Origin: Cryptomeria japonica
Lineage: Eukaryota > Streptophyta > Pinopsida > Cupressales > Cupressaceae
Reading direction: 5' to 3'
NCBI RefSeq assembly: GCF_030272615.1
Contig: NC_081413.1
Span: 718,229,867 to 718,293,866, forward strand
Length of the DNA: 64,000 nucleotides
Numbering within the stretch: the first letter of the stretch is position 1; every line of letters begins with the position of its first letter. Under the pieces are notes generated by a model, which searched no databases, was not told the DNA's origin, and was given only the letters and a program-made list of their open reading frames with translations. The translations under genes were made by a program, and so were the position numbers. Below, in pieces: positions 46,236-58,929 of the stretch.

Positions 46236-47507
46236 TGTAAAGCGAAAAATCGCGATCGAACCCTAGTTGCTCTCCCCTCTTCCAACTCCAAGGAGAGAGA
46301 AGGGAGATTCACTAGGGTTGATGGTTTTCACTTAGGGGAGAGACTTTACATTCAAAAGAGGGGTTGAAACCCACAAGATCCAATCCCACGCAATGCAAGA
46401 TTGGATGCTAAATGAGTTTCAAGGGTTAAGACAACAAGGCTACCCTCTTTTGTAAAGAATGTGCATAGAAGAATTAAGCTAGGAATGCATAGAAAGTGAG
46501 AAAGATTCTCTTATAAACTGAGATAGGGATACAGTATGAAGCTGCAGACCTAGAATTAGTAGTAAAATGTCGATACGACGCTGTCCTACAAATTTGAGCA
46601 AAAGTTGCCAAGACGATGGTGCCCGAGCGCCACGATCCTCCAAAAAATCCGTGAAACGAAGGGGGATCTATTCGTCTCTGCACAAGGATTCCAGATCTTC
46701 AATTTCAACTGCGTACCTACAACCTACACACAGAAAAGCAAAGACGATTGGGGGGTTAGGGATTAGGGGTTTGCCTTTAGGTCAAACCCCGGTTTTGGAA
46801 TTAACCAAGAAATGAGCAATGCTGTAAATGTAAATGTCTGTAATGTAAAACAAGTACTAATACCTTGTTGTAAGGATGTTTGTATCCTTATGTGTGAAGG
46901 TATAGATGTTGTATGTTGTATGTTGTAGTAGTATGTTGTAAGTGATCTCCTCTTCAATGGTTGAATCCTTGTCTTGAATGCAACACTTAGCCTTGAATGG
47001 AAACTTGAAATGATCAATTGCTTGAAGGAATGCTTGAATGCTTGAATGCTTGAGTATAGTTTCCACGCTTTTTCCCTCATGTATGTATCTCCCTAAATGA
47101 GAGAGGAAAATGTAGTTTATATACTTGTCATTTAGGGCTGATAGACTGATTTTCCTGAACTTAGGCCGACCAGGAAAGATAATTTTCCAATTTGCAAACA
47201 ACAAGACCTGAAGTCCCATAGGAGACCGGGCCCAAAATAGGGCCAGGGACCAGGGCGCTGGGCGCCATGGTCCTGGGGGACCAGGGCGCTGGGCGCCCTG
47301 GTCCTGAGGGACCAGGGCGCTGGGCGGTCTGGTCCCACCTCCTGGGACAACAGGGTGCAAAGGAGGTTCAGGCCAGGGTGCAAGAAAATGCAGTTTTCAG
47401 TGTCATAATCAGGTTTCGGGGTCTCCATTCAGGTTGCGTGTTGCGTCGCCATCGTGAAGACCGAAATGCAGTCGAAATTGCAAGTGTCACAATTTTAGGA
47501 CGCTACA
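46236..47507 (-). repeat. TRG-2 3' LTR
   Basis: It is 1,272 bp, TGTAAAGCG to CGCTACA on plus. It carries a three-unit palindromic minisatellite (47241-47336) and the short repeat (GAATGCTT)n near 47030-47050. Confidence 0.92.
47241..47336. repeat. Palindromic minisatellite in TRG-2 3' LTR
   Basis: Three tandem units of about 31 bp share GGGACCAGGGCGCTGGGCG. The array lies upstream of the TATA motif in element orientation. The 5' LTR of the same element has four units (53866-53989). Confidence 0.88.
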
Positions 47508-48248
47508 TTTAGCCCCCACTTTAGTGGGAGTATGTATGCTCATGCTTCTGGTAAAGTACAAGGAAACAACATTGAAAGACTTTCACCACGTCAAGGAGGC
47601 AAGATACACCAAGCCCCCAGTGGACTAAGGATCTTACGACTTCGATTGACAAAGTAAAAGGGAAGATCACGAGGGAGAACCATGACTGTCAGTAGTAAGG
47701 TTCCCTCACTATGAGTCATGCAAGAAAGATATCAAAAATTTTCAAGGCAAGGTTAAATTTGCCAAGAAATTTTCAAGTATCTTGAAAAGATATGAATGGG
47801 ATGTATGCCCCCCTACATTAAAGCGATCGCACACGCCTCACCGGGGGTGATTGTTTTAACGTAGTGATACATATAAGAAATGAGAAAGGAGCACGTTATC
47901 GCAAGGATTTAGCCCCCAAGTGTGAGATAAGCCCAAGGATAATAAACACAAAACACAAAGCACAAGGTGACTTCACTTTCCTCGGGGTCAGTATGCTGTA
48001 TGATAATTCATGTATATATATCATATGTATGTATGCATAAATGTTCTTCATTCCCTAATCAAGGAAGGTCACCTAGAAGAAGGGAACACATGTGTCTTTT
48101 GAGTCAACATGAGAGAGACCAAAAGAGATCTCAATGCTTTGCATCGTCTTCAAGTAGACAACACCAAGGACAACAAATAGAAGAATGATAATAACATATA
48201 GAAGAAGTAACACAAGAGAGGAGGAGAGAATCTACTCTGCTAATGAAA
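47508..48248 (-). other. TRG-2 polypurine tract and 3' UTR
   Basis: The polypurine tract (minus AAAGTGGGGGCTAAA) abuts the LTR. The following 720 bp match the TRG-1 3' UTR closely and hold no conserved frame. Confidence 0.65.
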
Positions 48249-51200
48249 CTAGTCTAGCACATCATCTACCCCCCGATCTTGCTGATCAATGTTTCGGGAA
48301 GGTAGGAAACATGCTAGAGGAGGAACATCCAACATAGCAGATGGAGCTATCACAAGATCCAAACAAGGGCTATGTTCATGTTCCAAGCCACGTTGTTCTT
48401 GTCTAGGAGCTAGGATAAGTGCTTTAGAAAATTCATTAGATAAATGGTTATCAATATCAACAAGTTCATATTCACTATCAGAAGCAAGAGGAGTAACATT
48501 TTCATCATGAATAACATTTTCATCTATAGCATCATCAAGATTTATAAAAATAGGGTCTTTAATTCGCACAGGATCAAGACCATCATGCATCTTATGTTTT
48601 GGAGATTTTGGAGAAAATGGAATAATGCTTGTTGAAGGTGTTTTTGGAGATTGCAAAGTTTGAGAAGCAGCTACTTGAGCTCTAAGATGACGCTTTCGTC
48701 AGTGTTCACGTGCAGAACGATTTCGTCTAGTCTTAGTAGGAAGTGAAGAAGATTGAGGAGGAGGAATGTTCTCATCCTTATCACTTGGGTGTTTAGGTTG
48801 TGGTCTCTTAGGTTGAATAATAGGAGAAGAAGAAGGTCTCTTCTCTCTATAAAAAGAAGGAGGAGGGACTGTTCCATATAAGGGAGGAATATTTGGTTTA
48901 GGGAGAAGACCAAGTCCATCATGATGAGGAGGTATAGGTCTACTCTTAGAAATTTTATTAGGCATAGACATAGTCACATCCATAGGGATGGGTTGGGAAT
49001 CTTCTTGAGGAAAGACATTAGTTTTATCTTTCAAAGGAAGAACTTCCTTCTCAAGAATGATAGGAATATCAAGTTTGGGTGTTCTAGGTTCACTTAGAGA
49101 TAGGATCATATCTGTTTTCCACTTTTGATAAGATTTGAAAAGATGATCACTTCACGGAGGAAGAGATTGGAATTGTTTAGGCCAAAAGTAATCAATAGGA
49201 ACGCTAGAAGTTCTTTCAGCTGGTTTAAAGAGACTATGATTGACAGTAAAAACTTCACCATTATGGGGAAATTTCAAACACTTGTGAATAGGAGAAGCAA
49301 TAGCTTTCATGGAAGATAGCCAAGGATAGCCAAGCTTCACACGAAATTGTTCGGAAGATGGAATAATAGCAAAGTTCACATCAAGGGATTTGTTATGGAC
49401 CTCAATAGGCAATGTAATAGAACCAATTGCAGGAGAAGAAAATGCATCAAATAGTTTCACAATCACATCTGTTTTGTTATATATCACTTGATTCAATTGC
49501 AAAGTAAAAAGAAATTCTTCAGTAATAACATTAACCATGCACGAAGGATCAATAAGCACTCCACGGCAAGGTGTATTCTTGACTTTTGCAACTATGTATA
49601 AAGGACCATCAGGTGCCCTAATGGTTTCACTGGAATCAAATGTGATGGAAGGTTCTTTAGGGTTTTCTTGCTGCTCTACAAAGTTAATCACATTCGGAGT
49701 CATAGACACAAGACCATCAGATGAAAGAGAGGAATCATTAGTCTCAATCGCATTAGAGGTATGAGAAGGTAATGGATCAGTGAAAATCTGAAGATTTTGA
49801 TTAGGAGGAGCTATAGATGTATTGCCTTTATCATTCACTCCAGAAACAGAGATAGTATTATTATCAATCAAATCTTGAATTTTACCCTTTAAAGAAAAAC
49901 ATTTTTCAGTATCATGCCCAGGCTGACGATAAAATTGACAAAAAGCTTTGTTATCAAAATAAGGTGAAGTAATCTTTGCAGGATCAATTTGCCTTATAGG
50001 AGGAAGAGTAAGCACATTTTGTTCCAATAACTTATTCATAATACTATGCAATGATTCATTCAAAGGAGTATACTTTCTTTCTTTCTTGAAAAATTTAGAA
50101 ATAGGAGGCACACCTGATGCTGCATTCACATTGTTGTTGATGATGTTTTCATTGAATTTGATGAAATCTCTATTCGGTTTAAACTTCCCAAATGGTTGTT
50201 GACTGCTATCACCCTTATCACTCGGAGCCATAGGATGTGATTGTTCCATTTGACTCACAGTCAGTTGATAATTGTGAAGAGTTGCACACAACTGTTGGAA
50301 AGAAGTAAACTCAGAAAACAGAAGTTTGTCTCGAATATCTTTTTGTAAATTAGAAATAAAGATTCTTTGAATATCATTGTCAGGCACTGGAAAAGAAATT
50401 TGAGCATACAAATGCTTATATCTACCAATGAAATCAGTCACTTTTTCTTTAACACCTTGTTTACAATGCATTAAATCAATCAAAGTAACTTTAGGACTTA
50501 TATTGTTTTGAAATTGTTGAATGAAAGCATTTGCAAGTTGTTCGAAAGAAGTAATAGAATAGGAAGGCAACGAGCAATACCATTGTAGGGCTTTGTCTCT
50601 TAATGTTCTAGTGAACAGTTTTGCAAGCAACCTTTGGTCATAAGCAAAATCAGTACAGATTGTTTGAAAAGTCTTAACATGTGTTAGAGGATCACCTTTA
50701 CCATTATAAAGCTCCAAATGCAGAATTTCAACATGTTTAGGAGGAATAGCTCGAACAATGTCAAGAGAAAGTGGACTCGCAACATCAAATGTGGGCACAC
50801 TAAACTTAGATTGATTCATAGAGGCAATTTGTTGCTGTAAAGAAGAGACAGTTTGTGCAAGATTGTTAATGGTCGCTTCAGTCGAAGAGTTCATATTAGA
50901 TTTGTTAGATTGAGATGGAGGTATTATGTTATTGAAAGAAGGTAAAGAGTAAGGTGGTGGGACTCTATGATAGTTAGTCATAGGAGATGATTGGACAGGA
51001 GGAACACTACAAGGAGGAATGGAATGGTTAAACGAATTGCCCCCTTGCGTCATGTTTATTTGTGGAGATATAATAGGGACACTCATTGAAGGAGTGAAGG
51101 AAGAAATCGGATTAAATGAAGGAAGAGGGTTAATTGAAGAGGAAGGATTGCTCCCATGACTGGTGATCATAGGAAGAATATCTTGTGTAGAAGTAGCCAT

Positions 51201-51584
51201 TATGTTTGATGTAAAGGTAGGTATGCTAGCAATAGAAGTTGGTAAAGGAATAGAATGATTGACTTGAGTAGGAGGTTGTGTATAACCCAAATTTTCAGCA
51301 CAACTCTTCATAGGCATCACATTCGAATCCACAATGTGTGCAATACCACGCAAAATATCAATTCCATTCTTATCACTTTGAAGCATGCGTTTTAGACCCT
51401 CAATTAAAGGAAGAGCTTGACTATCGGGGTATTCTTGAGACATCGATTGTCGAAAATCATCAAATTGGTTCTCCAATTTCGAAAGTTGTTCTTCAGAAAC
51501 CTCATGGAGAGCTTCTTCATCATTAGGAGGATTAGAGGAATTACCCATGTCCTCGTTAAAAAGGCTATTCAAATTAGGTTCCAT
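48249..51584 (-). pseudogene. gag: TRG-2 gag-like gene, two stops
   Basis: It has the only complete start-to-stop frame position in the family: ATG at 51584, stop at 48249, 1,111 residues if the two TGA codons (49152 and 48699) are ignored. Both sit at CGA Arg codons in TRG-1, so each is one CpG transition. The knuckle reads CQFYRQPGHDTEKC, with Tyr for His. The D-P-S-C-M-V motif (about residue 678) and the acidic tail are kept. The domain layout is as in TRG-1. The N-terminal third is rich in Pro, Ser and Asn and looks disordered. Confidence 0.88.
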
Positions 51585-52850
51585 CTCCTCAGTAGTTAAA
51601 CCTCGGAAAGACTTAATTCTACGGCTTCATCTAACGAGAAATAGTGTAAGTAGGGCTTATTGTTGTAAAACTCATGCACTAGAGAGAGAGAGGAAGTTTT
51701 GAATTTAGAGGTAGCAATTTTCAGTAAAATCAGCCAATCTTCCAGATTTAAGCTGTTAAATACAATCAGGACAATCTCCCGAAATTTCAGAAAAAATGTC
51801 AGGGACCGTGGCGCTTCGGAGTGCACACGGTCCAGGCAAATTTTTTCGAAATTTGCAGGGATGAAAGTTATGATGATTTTGGAGCTAATCTGAAAAAATT
51901 GAGTGGTTTTACGATCTGTAGATAGGCCAAATTAAAGTTGCAATCTCGAAATTGAACCCTACCAAGATTGTCGAAAAATGCAAAAATTTGAATTTTGAAA
52001 AAGAGAGGGAAACTAAAATTTTGAATTTTATGATTTTAGAGGGAATGTCAAAAGCAATGCAAGTTTTGAAATTCAAAAGTTGACTCAATTTCACGCAAAA
52101 TTCAATTTTGAAAGCGGAAATTAAAGTTGTTGTAATTAAGCACTTAATTTCAAAAGTCACAAATTGCAAGAATTTGAATAAAGCACTGAAATTTTTAATG
52201 AATGCAAACACACTTTTCAAATTTAGGATAGTAAGAACACAATTTTGACACAAAATTTCAATTTCAATGATTTTTGAATGATTAGAAGCGTTAATCCAAG
52301 CAATCCCTAGACCAACTTTGACTTTAATTTTGAAAGTGTTATAATTGATAAAATCAGCCAAAATTCTGGATTTTAGCAGGAAAATACAGTAAGATCTAGC
52401 TCCCGAAATTTCGGAAAAAATGTCGGGGACGATGGTGCTCGGAGTGCACACGGTCCTCGCAACTTTTTTCCAAATCTTCAAGGATGAAAGATATTGTGAT
52501 TTTATTGCGGAATCCAAAGTTACAGCTGATTTGGAAATGTTTTGATCAGTGAAATTGTCGGACAAAGGTTGAATCAAGAGGGTTTTAAAAATTAGGGTTT
52601 TAACACTTAACCACTTAATTTTCAAAATTAAAGCACAAATATGAATTGGTAATTTGTAATAGAAGGATAGATCTGAAACAAGCATTAACATTTAGACATT
52701 TCACAAGCTTAATTACTAAAAAGGAAATTTAGGGTTTTTATGCAATCAACCTCTAAAATTTGCAAAAGATCAAACATGGAAATGTAACCAAGGAATCCAA
52801 TTTTCAGATCTAACTATGAATAATCAGAAAGGATGTTCACATCGGGTTCA
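51585..52850 (-). other. TRG-2 leader with two palindromes
   Basis: It matches the TRG-1 leader. GC palindromes lie near 51802-51833 and 52425-52457, both partly decayed. It holds a 260-codon frame at 51909-52691 of the same length as in TRG-1. Confidence 0.7.
51909..52691 (-). CDS. TRG-2 leader ORF, doubtful, 260 codons
   Basis: Start MLMLVSDLSFYYKL and end LIWPIYRS are identical to the TRG-1 frame. Internal indels are compensated so that length is equal. No domain is recognised, and composition is Lys/Ile/Leu/Phe-rich. Confidence 0.25.
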   Translation of the reverse strand: MLMLVSDLSFYYKLPIHICALILKIKWLSVKTLIFKTLLIQPLSDNFTDQNISKSAVTLDSAIKSQYLSSLKIWKKVARTVCTPSTIVPDIFSEISGARSYCIFLLKSRILADFINYNTFKIKVKVGLGIAWINASNHSKIIEIEILCQNCVLTILNLKSVFAFIKNFSALFKFLQFVTFEIKCLITTTLISAFKIEFCVKLSQLLNFKTCIAFDIPSKIIKFKILVSLSFSKFKFLHFSTILVGFNFEIATLIWPIYRS

Positions 52851-52856
52851 CCAAAA

Positions 52857-54160
52857 TGTAAAGCGGAAAATCACGATCGAACCCTAGTTGCTCTCCCCTC
52901 TTCCAACTCCAAGGAGAGAGAAGGGAGATTCACTAGGGTTGATGGTTTTCACTTAGGGGAGAGACTTTACATTCAAAAGAGGGGTTGAAACCCACAAGAT
53001 CCAATCCCACGCAATGCAAGATTGGATGCTAAATGAGTTTCAAGGGTTAAGACAGCAAGGCTACCCTCTTTTGTAAAGAATGTGCATAGAAGAATTAAGC
53101 TAGGAATGCATAGAAAGTGAGAAAGATTCGCTTATAAACTAAGATAGGGATATAGTATGAAGCTGTGGACCTGGAATTAGCAGTAAAATGTCGATACGGC
53201 ACTGTCCTGCAAATTTGAGCAAAAGTTGCTAGGATGATGGCGCCCGAGCGCCACGGTCCTCCGAAAAATCCGCGAAACGAAGGGGGATCTATTCGTCTCT
53301 GCACAAGGATTCCAGATCTTCAATTTCAGCCGCGTACCTGCAACCTACACACAGAAAAGCAAAGATGATTGGGGGGTTAGGGATTAGGGGTTTGCCTTTA
53401 GGTCAAACCCCGGTTTTGGAATTAACCAAGAAATGAGCAATGCTGTAAATGTAAATGTCTGTAATGTAAAACAAGTACTAATACCTTGTTGTAAGGATGT
53501 TTGTATCCTTATGTGCGAAGGTATAGATGTTGTATGTTGTATGTTGTAGTAGTATGTTGTAAGTGATCTCCTCTTCAATGGTTGAATCCTTGTCTTGAAT
53601 GCAACACTTAGCCTTGAATGGAGACTTGAAATGATCAATTGCTTGAAGGAATGCTTGAATGCTTGAATGCTTGAGTATAGTTTCCACGCTTTTTCCCTTC
53701 ATGTATGTATCTCCCTAAATGAGAGAGGAAAATGTAGTTTATATACTTGTCATTTAGGGCTGATAGACTGATTTTCCCGACCTTAGGCCGACCAGGAAAG
53801 ATAATTTTCCAATTTGCAAACAAAAAGACCCGAAGTCCCATAGGAGACCGGGCCCAAAATAGGGCCAAGGACTAGGGCGCTGGGTGCCATGGTCCTGGGG
53901 GACCAGGGCGCTAGGTGCCATGGTCCTGGGGGACCAGGGCGCTGGACGCCCTAGTCCTAAGGGACCAGGGCACTGGGTGCTCTGGTCCCACCTCCCGGGA
54001 CAGCAGGGTGCAAAGGAGGTTCAGGCCAGGGTGCAAGAAAATGCAGTTTTCAGTGTCATAATCAGGTTTCAGGGTCTCCATTCAGGTTGTGTGTTGCATC
54101 ACCATCGTGAAGACCGAAATGCAGTCGAAATTGCAAGTGTCGCAATTTTAGGATGCTACA
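52857..54160 (-). repeat. TRG-2 5' LTR
   Basis: It is 1,304 bp. A primer site (minus TGGTGAACCCGATGTGAA) lies just to its left at about 52838-52855. A four-unit palindromic minisatellite makes it longer than the other LTRs. Confidence 0.92.
53866..53989. repeat. Palindromic minisatellite in TRG-2 5' LTR
   Basis: Four tandem units of about 31 bp, the largest array of the five LTRs. Several units carry C-to-T or G-to-A decay (for example GGGTGCC for GGGCGCC). Confidence 0.88.
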
Positions 54161-54165
54161 ACAAC

Positions 54166-54640
54166 TAATTCCTAAGAGACTAAATTCATATCATAAATAT
54201 CCTGCATATTTGCATCTGCTTCAGACATACAACTTTCCAATTCTTCATACTCACTTTTGGATCCATCTGAGACACAAGATTGCAGAGCAATTACTATTGT
54301 TGTCATTTGGTGAAGTGATTGACATCATCTCCATCTCTATATCCAATATGTTAGATAATTTCTAATTAACCTTTTCTTCATCAATATGAGGAATAACCAC
54401 TATCTAAGACAAGTTCTCTTCACTCACATTTTTGTTCAAATCATAATTAATAACAAGTCTAATATGATCAATAGGGATGTAAATGCCTTGACATTGATCT
54501 TTATCTTCTGACTCATGCCTTTCTTTAAGCTCTAATATTTTGGGACAGCATACCCTTGCAGATAGATAACCCCTAGGGATTCCATACTTCAAGTTTTTTT
54601 CAATATCCATTGCTACCCTATAAGCCTGATGCAAGGTTTT
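54166..54640 (-). pseudogene. gag: GYP-1 gag C-terminal part
   Basis: On minus, HQAYRVAMDIEKNLKYG follows the gag core after a frameshift near 54645. It then continues through an acidic, Lys/Glu-rich region (SEYEELESCMSEADA) up to the TRG-2 insertion point. It contains stops (about 54404 and 54190). Confidence 0.65.
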
Positions 54641-55065
54641 AGGATCTTATCTCTTAGAAAATAACTCTCTTCTTCATCAAATGTAGCCAAATAAACAACT
54701 AAACACACTGCATCATTTGGTTTATAATTGTTAGGAATGTCATCCAATGCCCTAGTAAACCTAAGATTAAAAGCATGTACTAACTCATCTTCTTCCTTCT
54801 GGATACACATGAATGTTTTCATAACTGAGGTTGGATTAATTCTTTCACCAAACTGTTCCATGAATGCTACCTTTAATTCATCCCATGATGAGATAGAACA
54901 TGCTGGCAGGTAAGAAAACCAATCTCTGGTATTTTCTTTCAAAGATTGAACAAACAACTTCATGAAAACATCTTCCTGATTTATCTCAAAATCTCCCATT
55001 AATTCAGAAAACTCTTGCAAATCTTGATATCCTGGTTCTAATCTTTTCCCACTAAAATATGGCAA
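54613..55065 (-). pseudogene. gag: GYP-1 gag core
   Basis: 150 codons on minus hold a retrotransposon gag domain of PF03732 type: PYFSGKRLEPGYQDLQEFS, WFSYLPACSISSWDELK, FMEQFGERINPTSVM and FNLRFTRALDDIP. The frame shifts after LRDKIL. Gag would package element RNA. It is distantly similar to the TRG Gag in the same region (compare LPSYSITSFEQLANAFIQQF), so both probably come from gypsy lineages. Confidence 0.85.
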
Positions 55066-56094
55066 TTGTTACCTAACATTTGTAGGAATGGGATTTGGGA
55101 AACCTTGGATACCATTAAAACTCTATGGTGATTTGGCTGAGATTGCACATTTATACTCAGCATTTCATAGGGAGGAAAAGACACATAATACATATTTTCA
55201 TTCATCTCCCTACTTCTTTCCTTTTTCCATAAATCTTAAACTATTTCATTGCATAGCTTATAACATACTCCATCTATCTTCATATAGAATGTGAAAATTG
55301 TGTCACAGGAGTATGTAAAATAATCACTACCATTCCCTTCCTTAGTGCTTCTCTCAGTTTCTAGGGAACATTTCTACACATAATTTTCATGAAAATATAC
55401 TTAACTCGTGAAAATCAAAATACCTGAAAAATGTTGAAGCTATTGCTGCCTTCTTAACTAGGGATTTTCAAAATCACCTTCAATCCTACAAATCTTTAAC
55501 ACTGATCTTTGACAGAGTTGCTACTTCCTTGCAAAGGACAAATACTCAAACAACTAGAAATTCTTCATAGGCCAGATTTGTTTCAACACAACACTATAAC
55601 ACTTCCTTATCATCACATGGCATTTTATGGATTCTGACCTCATCTTGTCAGGGTACTTCATCATAAGAGCTCCAATCTTCTTCATCTTTTTTGCAAATCC
55701 TTCACTTCTTCTTCACACAAATGCATACTGGTGCATAGATCTCAGAGTCTCAGAGTCGCCGCTCACAACTTGTGAAGTACTATAGATTATCTTGAAACAT
55801 GGACAGACCTAAACAAAACTTTTTATCAAAAGATGGACTACAACAGATTCTTCAACAACATTTATGAGAATTGAAACCGACAAGGGACAAATTAAGAAAC
55901 TCTTCACTCTATGAGTAAATATTTGAGTCCTGTGACTCAAGAGCAATGCTCAACCATCGAATCATAGAAAACCCAAAAAACTTTATACAACATTCCCCAA
56001 CAGAGTCACCATTTTTGTTGGTGACTCGGATGGGATAATCTCAACTATATATTAAGAAAATCCTTTTAACCAGAGATTCTCAACAGTTCATTCT
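55066..56094 (-). other. GYP-1 leader, no gene
   Basis: About 1 kb lies between the gag remnant and the primer site. There is no recognisable domain on either strand. Near 55994-56010 there is a second copy of the primer-site-like phrase found at 56095-56112. Confidence 0.6.
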
Positions 56095-56112
56095 TCCCCA
56101 ATAGAGTCACCA
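56095..56112 (-). promoter_or_regulatory. GYP-1 primer binding site, Tat/Ogre-like
   Basis: On minus TGGTGACTCTATTGGGGA lies a few bases after the LTR end (GGGAACCAACG). It resembles primer sites I know from Tat/Ogre gypsy elements (TGGCGACTCTGCTGGGGA type). Confidence 0.7.
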
Positions 56113-56116
56113 TTTT

Positions 56117-58757
56117 CGTTGGTTCCCAAAATAAATAGGTTTACACTACCACAGGGAAGAGACCAAGCTATCTTCTTCAAAAATATCTATGGAAAGCCAC
56201 TTCCAACTATCAATATCCTTCAGGCTTGGACCAAGATTAACAAGGATATAAGATCCTTCTACACTTCAGACTCTGCAGAACCTGGGAGGGTAATCCCTTC
56301 AATGAACTTCCTGATCTCTGCAAGAATACTCAAGATTGTACTAAAAACAAAGCAAATTATCTCATACAAGGGCACAACAGAAAGGGAGAATGCTCAAGGA
56401 TGGAAATTCCTTCAGTGATCCTCAACCTTAGGCTAGAGCATGAGATGGGTAGGACAACTTTCAGAAAATACATGAAAACTTAATAATGATGCTCTGATAT
56501 TTAAAAGATTTGTAGAGATTCAATAGTTAAAACTGGAACAATGCTGATAAATAAAATCGGTTACAAGCAGTGATTAGTGCCTTACTCCATTGGGCTCCTG
56601 AAAGATATAAAATGTAAACATGAAAATGTGACAGAATTTGATCTGATAATGTAAGATCTAAGATAACACTGCCTTACAATATTCTCATTTGTAATCCCAA
56701 CCCTAAACTACTTATTTGAAATCCTTGCACAAGCCCTATCATTCTACAACTCTATTTAAGCAATTTAATTGACCCGTTAAGCTAAAGCATAAATAGAAAT
56801 CTACATACATCACAACAATGCACTGAATAAAATAAACCCTTGATTGATTACATTCAAAAATTAATAGAATCATACAATGGAGAGAAAAGAGTCAGAATTC
56901 TGTTTTATTTGAATTAAAAAAAATGCCATCTCTATCACAGGATAAAATTTACTTATAACTCCTTTAAGAACCTGTGCAAATCTTGACCCTAAAACCTTTC
57001 TTCATTTACTTTGTAAAAGACTTTATAGCTTGTTTGCTTCACCTAGACTCATTACTGGAAACAGACTAGAAAAAACCCAAGGAACAAGAAAACTGAACAT
57101 ACAAGATATTTTCCCCAAAAATCTAAACCCTTCTTCTGGCCATGATTTGCCTTTTTATAGAAGAAAGGGAGCAACAAGCTTCTGGCCATAAGACACATGT
57201 CAACTGCAAATTCATTCTTGACAACTAGACCTAAAAGGCCATATGCAATTTTGTTATATAAATTTTTTCGTATCCATGTGTTGGCACCTGGGTATCAACA
57301 TTCTTAACTAAAAGTTGGTAGGAGAAAAACCATTTGATCCATGTCATTGTCACCCTGACACCTTCGGATGGAGTGTGAGATGTTGTGCTTCTATCTTATA
57401 GAGCATTTCCCTTCTAGGAATAGAAACTGCATCCCAACAAGAAGAAAATCACCTCTAAATTAGAGGAGGAGCTTCAACCTTCATGCCCAATATTAGAGAA
57501 AGTGGAAGGAGGATCCTTAGGGGAAACATGATATGTTGGGGAGGGGTCACAACTTCCATGCAGCCACATGGATGATTTTCTGCCACTCCCTACCCAAACA
57601 TGTTCTTTTTTCTTTCCTCTACAGGCTTTCTCTTAGAACTCCCTACCATCGAGTGACAGAGTAGAAGCGGAGGCTCTACTATGCATGGCCTTTCTTCATA
57701 AGAAAAGGCTTTCATGCCCCCTTTGGCAATCCTCCCTACTTTCACATCTTCTCTAGCAAGACATACTCACACATGAGAAAAAACATCCACTTGGTATCAT
57801 AGAGTAGATAGAAGTTCCATTTATGACCTTGCTCAAACATCATTCTCCTTGTAGAAGAAAGAACTACGCTCAGAAAATGGAAAGGATTTATTTTCTCCTA
57901 CTAGTTTGGTCACCACCTTGCTGTATGTATAGCTAAAAACACTTCATCTAGTAGTGTCTGTTCATGAAAAATCATCATTCTAATTCTCCTAATTCAACCT
58001 GCCAGCTATGGACACTAGAAATCATACCTATCACATCCACTGTATTTTCCTGTCAAGGCTCATCTGATGTGAGTGATTTTATCCTGATTTTATTATTACA
58101 TGGGTGTACAGTCTCTTGCTTTAGGATTCCTGTCAACAAGCAATCTTTGAATTCATCAAAGAACTCGTGATCCACCATATCTAAACCTGAAAGTAATCCT
58201 GATCCTTTCACATCTCTGAGATATTGTCCTTGTCTTGTCAAATCAGTCCATTACTCAATAGAAAAATTGAGAATAATCCTCCTAGACTGAGCCAACAATC
58301 TAAATCTCCCAACTTGTCACTAACCATCCTGAGTCGACATGTCTATATCCTATTCATCCTATCTCTCACACGCAGGCCATGACCACTGTCTCTAATGATC
58401 CCTTTTAATTTCAAATTTGAAACTCATTCGCAGATCTTACCCAGCTTGTCAAATCAAACAATTATTATCTATCGATGTGGCACTTGACCTTGCATCTATA
58501 TCCATGCACCCACAAAGTCATGACAAATCAGCACCATATCATCTTTCGATCAGACTATTAGCAGTCCCACCATAGGTCTTCCTAGTCAACCCAGGACACA
58601 TGGCATAATATCATGATGCAATGGTACGTAACTTCCTTGCAACTTCCATCATGGGAATACATGGGCCGTCGGATCTGTTTACACTTTATTGCTTTGTACA
58701 GTGCCTTTTAACCCTTTCAAAATTAAAAGTCAGGCACCTTTTATCTCAGAATATAAC
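56117..58757 (-). repeat. GYP-1 5' LTR, interrupted by TRG-3
   Basis: It aligns with 26020-28655 throughout. It is cut at 58757 by TRG-3, so its 5' end lies outside the window. No gene lies inside; a roughly 100-codon frame on plus (56119-56418) is also open in the other LTR copy. Confidence 0.8.
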
Positions 58758-58929
58758 TGTAGTGTCCTAAAATTGTGACACTTGCAATTTCGACTGCATT
58801 TCGGTCTTCACGATGGCGACGCAACACGCAACCTGAATGGAGACCCCAAAACTTGCTCACGACACTGAAAACTGCATTTTTCAAGCACCCTGGCCTGAAC
58901 CTCCTTGCACCCTGATGTCCTGGGAGGTG

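Larger units (their letters stand above)
46236..54160 (-). mobile_element. TRG-2: gag-only LTR retrotransposon, minus strand
   Basis: It is 7,925 bp, with complete LTRs (46236-47507, 52857-54160) and a near-perfect TSD (ATAAC on the left, ACAAC at 54161-54165). The order 5' LTR, leader, long Gag-like frame, 3' UTR, polypurine tract, LTR is the same as TRG-1. No pol domain is present. It interrupts the GYP-1 coding region. Confidence 0.92.
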
